Positions 60,270 through 64,000 of a stretch of 64,000 bases of DNA are shown in pieces; position 1 is the stretch's first letter, and every line of letters starts with the position of its first letter. The position numbers and the translations under genes are program-made. The stretch is from Litoditis marina (lineage: Eukaryota; Nematoda; Chromadorea; Rhabditida; Rhabditidae). The notes under the pieces were generated by a model. That model saw nothing but the letters and a program-made list of their open reading frames with translations, had not been told where the DNA came from and did no database searches. The stretch lies in NCBI GenBank assembly GCA_964036275.1, contig OZ038435.1, forward strand, positions 32,097,521-32,161,520, given 5' to 3'.

Positions 60270-60707
60270 ATGAAGTTTTTGCTATGCCTCTTTCTCTGCG
60301 TCTCTCTGTTTGCTGTTGTCTCGCCGCACAGATTGTGTGGTTCTTCCCTGATGAGACATATAGTAAAACTGTGCGGTGAAGTTAGAGAGAATGGAGGATG
60401 TCTGGAGTATGAGGGTGATGGTCAGTGTCAGAATTGCAATTGATAAGACTACAAACTAAATTTTATCCAACTAATTGATGATTATTTACAGTATATATGA
60501 TGTAATTCCAACAATCACGTAAAACGTGAAAACCTGTGTATGTGGTTCGGACCCGCTTCATCACAGTCGTAATTTCCGAAAACTTTGCGCAGATTGAAGT
60601 AAATCTTAGAAAGGTACTTAGATCAGAACTTTTTTTTTCCAATATAACCATTTCAGATGATGAAAATGTGTACACCGAGTGTTGTCACGGACGCGGTAGA
60701 TGCAACC
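60270..60707 (+). CDS. Insulin-like peptide 1 (third exon not established)
   Basis: Exon 1 is 60270-60420 and exon 2 is 60657-60707, both phase 1 at their ends. It starts with a typical signal peptide (MKFLLCLFLCVSLFAVVS), then HRLCGSSLMRHIVKLCGE, which matches the insulin B-chain pattern HxLCGSxL...LCGE. A third Cys lies 9 residues later, as in some nematode insulins with an extra disulfide. Exon 2 gives ECCHGRGRCN, an A-chain-like CC...C with five residues instead of the usual three or four. A GTAAGT donor follows. The candidate next exon at 61590 would end after HVLRYW without the final A-chain Cys. Secreted signalling peptide by inference. Confidence 0.6.
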
Positions 60708-62994
60708 GTAAGTACATCATCAAAAATGTGAGTCTTTCCGAGAGAAAACATATAGTCTCTCGACGGCGGCATCCCACTGTATGTGTTTTCGTCAACTGCT
60801 TCCTGTTAAAAAAATATTTCATTGTAAAAAGTAAGCTGGGATCAGTGATAAGGATATACGACCGTTGAACGGATTTGAAACATATCAAATTTGATTTTTC
60901 TCCTCTACGCGTAACGTGAAAAAGGATGATGTGAAATTCTCCATACACACACAGTAGGTTTAATGTTAATCGATATGAAAATGTTTGAGTTTCGAGTTGT
61001 TTAAGTTGTTTAAGTTGTTTTGCAATCACCTTAGTACAGAGTTAGAACGATCTACAGAGAAACAATGCACACCTACAAACGAGAACATTCTCTTCTAGTT
61101 TCAGAAAACTGACAGAGTCTTCTTGGTGACTTTTTAGACCTTGTGAGATAATCATTATATGGGGTGGCTATAGTTCTCGCCATTCCCACTGAGACCTTGG
61201 CAGCGTGCCAATGAAACTTTGAATGCATGTATTGCATAGAAATAACAGATTTTACAAAAATAATTTTCATCCACGCATTGTAAGAAAGAGTAACTGTCGC
61301 TAAGCAAAACTTTCAGTGTTTTGGAAATCATTAACATGATAAAATGCCATCTGGAAATTTTGTTGGCACGTTGCCGAGGTCTCAGTGGGAATGATTGGGA
61401 CTATAGCCTCTCGTCGTAATCGAACGGGCGAGAATGCGATTCGTTCCTGGGCGCTATCCACTACGCTACGACAATGCATAACCAAGAATCCGTGCAATAA
61501 AAGACATGTTTTCGTACACAGCGGAAGTTGAGATACACAGTACCCTACCGCCTTTTTGTTGGCGACTACTATAAAATATATTTTTTAGATGTGTTGCGGT
61601 ACTGGTAGAATGGGATATGGACATGAAGACGGGTACTGACCAGAGAAAACTCGCCTATACACGATTGTTGTTCAGGATAAATAAAGTCGTCTATCACAAG
61701 TTTGTATGAATTTCTCTACTACGCTAAGTGAGTATATAACCGTCTAGCCTTGATATCGAAGACATGTGGTCATACACCGGAAAATTGAGATATACAGTAC
61801 CCTCCCGCCTTTCTGTTGGCGACGACTATAAGTGCTCGAAGTTTTCTCTTAGCGCGGGCTCATAATGTGGGGATGCATGCAAGATTTCGCAAGCAGCTGA
61901 GAGAGTGTGTAGATCAATGATACGCAGACTGGCTGGTTTCTTGCCAAGCCATGCCCCTAAAAAATTGCTGGTACGGTGTCTACACTACACCAGTTTGACC
62001 AAACCTATACAAGAGTTTGTCGCCCTTTTTTCGAATGGACTTTGACTTGTTTTCGTTCATTCTTGGTCCAGATACAGCTGCAACCAGATAAATATGAGCA
62101 ACGCTCATGATAAGAGTACATTTTCACCATTGAACCCAAGCGAACTCTTAGATCACGAGCGAAACCGGAAATGTTCAGTGTTCTCTATTCAACGTTTTCG
62201 GAACTCATAAACTCATCAAAACATAGCGTCTGATAAAGTTGGAAACAGAGACAAATATTGTATCCTCACCAAACATCATGGAATAACAGCTTTTTCTGAT
62301 TTCAGCGCATTAAAAAAACCAAATGAAGTATACGTTGGCTCTAAATAGTTTCGGCGTTAACAAATTCAGCAGGGTTCTCGCTCGAGTGGCACCATACAGT
62401 ACGTGAACTTATTGTTCTGTTTTACACGTTTCGTGCCAATCTTTATAAAAGTGTGGAAGTTTGCTTTACATACATTGATATTATAGAACATACATATTGG
62501 ATTCGTTCAACTCGATGTTCTGTGTTCGTCCAATGATGTATGTGAAACAGCTGTTTCCTTTTTCCTCACCAAGGCACATATAAACAACAATTCGATGTCG
62601 CTGGCAACCTGGCTCCATCTCGCTCTTCAACCTTTCCGGTGTCTTGAATGTCTTTTAAGCAATGTTTCAGCTCGCAACTAACTAAGTATTATATATACTG
62701 TTAGTCATGTGCATAGTCACGTGAAACATGTTGAACACATCAGAACTCGGACACGTGCAATGACGAAGTGCACGATGACTCATTAGAATGACAACTTTAG
62801 GGCTATTCAATTTCCTTTTACTTTAAGGGTGGCCATGTCTGAGGTGTACATCCTTTTGCATATTCAATGGTTCAAACATATATGCACAATTTTTAAATTT
62901 CTGGGTGTGTTTTTGAAGAGCTAGCTCTATAGTTCGGGACCCTGCTAGTGAAATGGAACAGTACATAATTGTTGATGATATCTACATACTCTTA
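60708..62994. other. Intron/intergenic with SINE fragments and repeats
   Basis: Minus-strand tRNA-derived SINE at about 61415-61565 (B-box-like CGTTCGATTACG, CTACAGTACC-type end) and a 5' part at about 61740-61835. An M5 fragment is near 61865-61990 and a CACGTG-type repeat at 62690-62820. No further gene was recognised. Confidence 0.45.
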
Positions 62995-63445
62995 TTTAAA
63001 AAAACCGTTCCGCTATAATTAGACTTTCACGAAAAATTTAAAAAGCTGGAAAACGTTTTTTAAAGTCTTCTCATAGACCATGAAAAACTTTCTGATTGAA
63101 ATTTTGCATAACATCAAGCGATAAAAAAGGGGACATGAACATTTTTTCACTGTGGCGCAACTCGACTTGGCTCATTTACATGCAGATTTATTTTCATTTC
63201 GTATTCTCTAATTGTGTATTCGTATGTGATAGAGTGTTTTAAAGTTGTTTGTGCACTTCTATAGGCTATTTTGAGCATACCCCGTACGCAACTTCCCTAT
63301 CGGTGTCATTACGTAAGCCGCTTTTCTGAGAAAACGAAGCAAGATAGGAGTATAAAAGTATATATTTTTGATAATGGTTTTTAATTTGCCATAAGGCCGG
63401 ATTGTTAACTCGAAAATCAAAATTAAATCGGGACGGATTTTTTGA
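62995..63445. mobile_element. TIR element (CCGTTCCGCTATAATT ends), copy 2
   Basis: Related along its length to 39125-39565, with the same imperfect inverted ends (AAAACCGTTCCGCTATAATT; AAATTAAATCGGGACGGATT). It ends about 110 bp upstream of insulin-like peptide 2. Confidence 0.65.
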
Positions 63446-63552
63446 TTCGGGCACCTACCTTCTGGCTTCCCAAGTCCCAGCAATGTGCTAGAATTTAAAA
63501 CAATATCACTGAAAACTTGCCATTAACTCAGTGTAATAATACAACGGTCCAG

Positions 63553-63709
63553 ATGAACTTCATTGTTTCCGGAATGAATCTTCTCTTCACTGTTTTTCTT
63601 TGCCTCTCTTTGATCTGCCTTGTCTCCTCGTCTTGTCCTGCCGTCGACAAAAAAGTGCGAATGTTCTGTGTCTTCGGAGCGGAGACTAAAACGTGTCTCA
63701 AACCAAATG
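63553..63709 (+). CDS. Insulin-like peptide 2, first exon (partial)
   Basis: ATG at 63553 (a second in-frame ATG at 63574 fits a shorter signal peptide) followed by a hydrophobic stretch MNLLFTVFLCLSLICLVSS. Then comes a B-chain-like part with Cys spacing C-x10-C-x8-C (SCPAVDKKVRMFCVF...TC), close to C-x11-C-x8-C in peptide 1. The donor GTGAGT follows at phase 1, as in peptide 1. The Leu-Cys-Gly signature is absent, so insulin kinship rests on spacing, signal peptide, intron phase and adjacency. The A chain should lie beyond the window. Confidence 0.45.
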
Positions 63710-63730
63710 GTGAGTATCATATACACTTTT

Positions 63731-63850
63731 TGAAGTAGGACGACTATGTGGACCAATCCCGACGCATCGGTCCCTTGAATTGCAAATGGAAAATGTTTTG
63801 CAGTTGGAAGGATTGAAGCGTTGGGATTGGTCCACATAGTCGTTCTCCTT
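63731..63850. repeat. M1 foldback in intron of insulin-like peptide 2
   Basis: Arms GTAGGACGACTATGTGGACC and GGTCCACATAGTCGTTCTCC. It starts about 20 bp after the splice donor. Confidence 0.75.
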
Positions 63851-64000
63851 CGAAATAAACAACAAAGGGCTGGATCGTTCTGAGCGTGGTGCGAATGATA
63901 GATCACTTGCCCGCAGTTTTCTGTGTTTCAAAAATAGGTTCTTCGCTGTAAAGTTCATTTCCCACAGGGTCTCAATTGGTTCTTGTAATATAACAACCGA

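Noticed and set aside
61590..61629. Third exon of insulin-like peptide 1 read as MCCGTGRMGYG
   Set aside because: That frame does not match the phase-1 donor at 60707; the in-phase reading stops after six residues.

Overview
The window is eukaryotic nuclear DNA. Its genes are cut into short exons with GT-AG introns, most acceptors read TTTCAG or TTTTCAG, and there are MITE-like foldbacks, tRNA-derived SINEs, LTR-retroelement wrecks and a LINE fragment. The acceptor consensus and a probable insulin-like peptide pair fit a nematode best. That is inference; no rRNA, mitochondrial or other decisive marker is present.

The core (3.1-48.2 kb) is a tandem array of three intact plus-strand genes for White-family ABCG half-transporters, here called A (3150-13855), B (14867-24327) and C (30762-48195). 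I could build each as 21 exons with conserved splice phases, giving 643, 645 and 645 residues. Each has a complete nucleotide-binding domain (Walker A, Q-loop, signature, Walker B, H-loop) followed by a membrane domain. All three carry Arg instead of the first Gly of the ABC signature (ISRGE). Between B and C lies a recent partial copy of B (25217-27581, pseudogene) fused to a rearranged copy of DNA that lies just upstream of A (27581-28070), then a LINE fragment.

Gene C has an 8.2-kb first intron that holds two antisense Gypsy-type wrecks. One is a gag-protease fragment; the other is a gag-pol element with several breaks. They share one LTR. Inside them sit two smaller transposons with perfect 8-bp target duplications: a C/G-tract element (32125-32495) and a hAT-like TCGAG-repeat element (35019-35341). 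Further copies of both families occur in the window, again with 8-bp duplications.

The flanks hold other genes. On the left (1-2115, minus strand) is the C-terminal or middle part of a coiled-coil protein of seven phase-compatible exons; its 5' end is not seen. On the right is a likely multi-exon single-pass membrane protein (54853-60201, plus strand, unidentified), then two secreted cysteine-rich peptides with insulin B-chain spacing (60270-60707 and 63553-63709), each with a phase-1 intron after the B-chain-like exon. Remaining stretches hold repeats or nothing I can assign.
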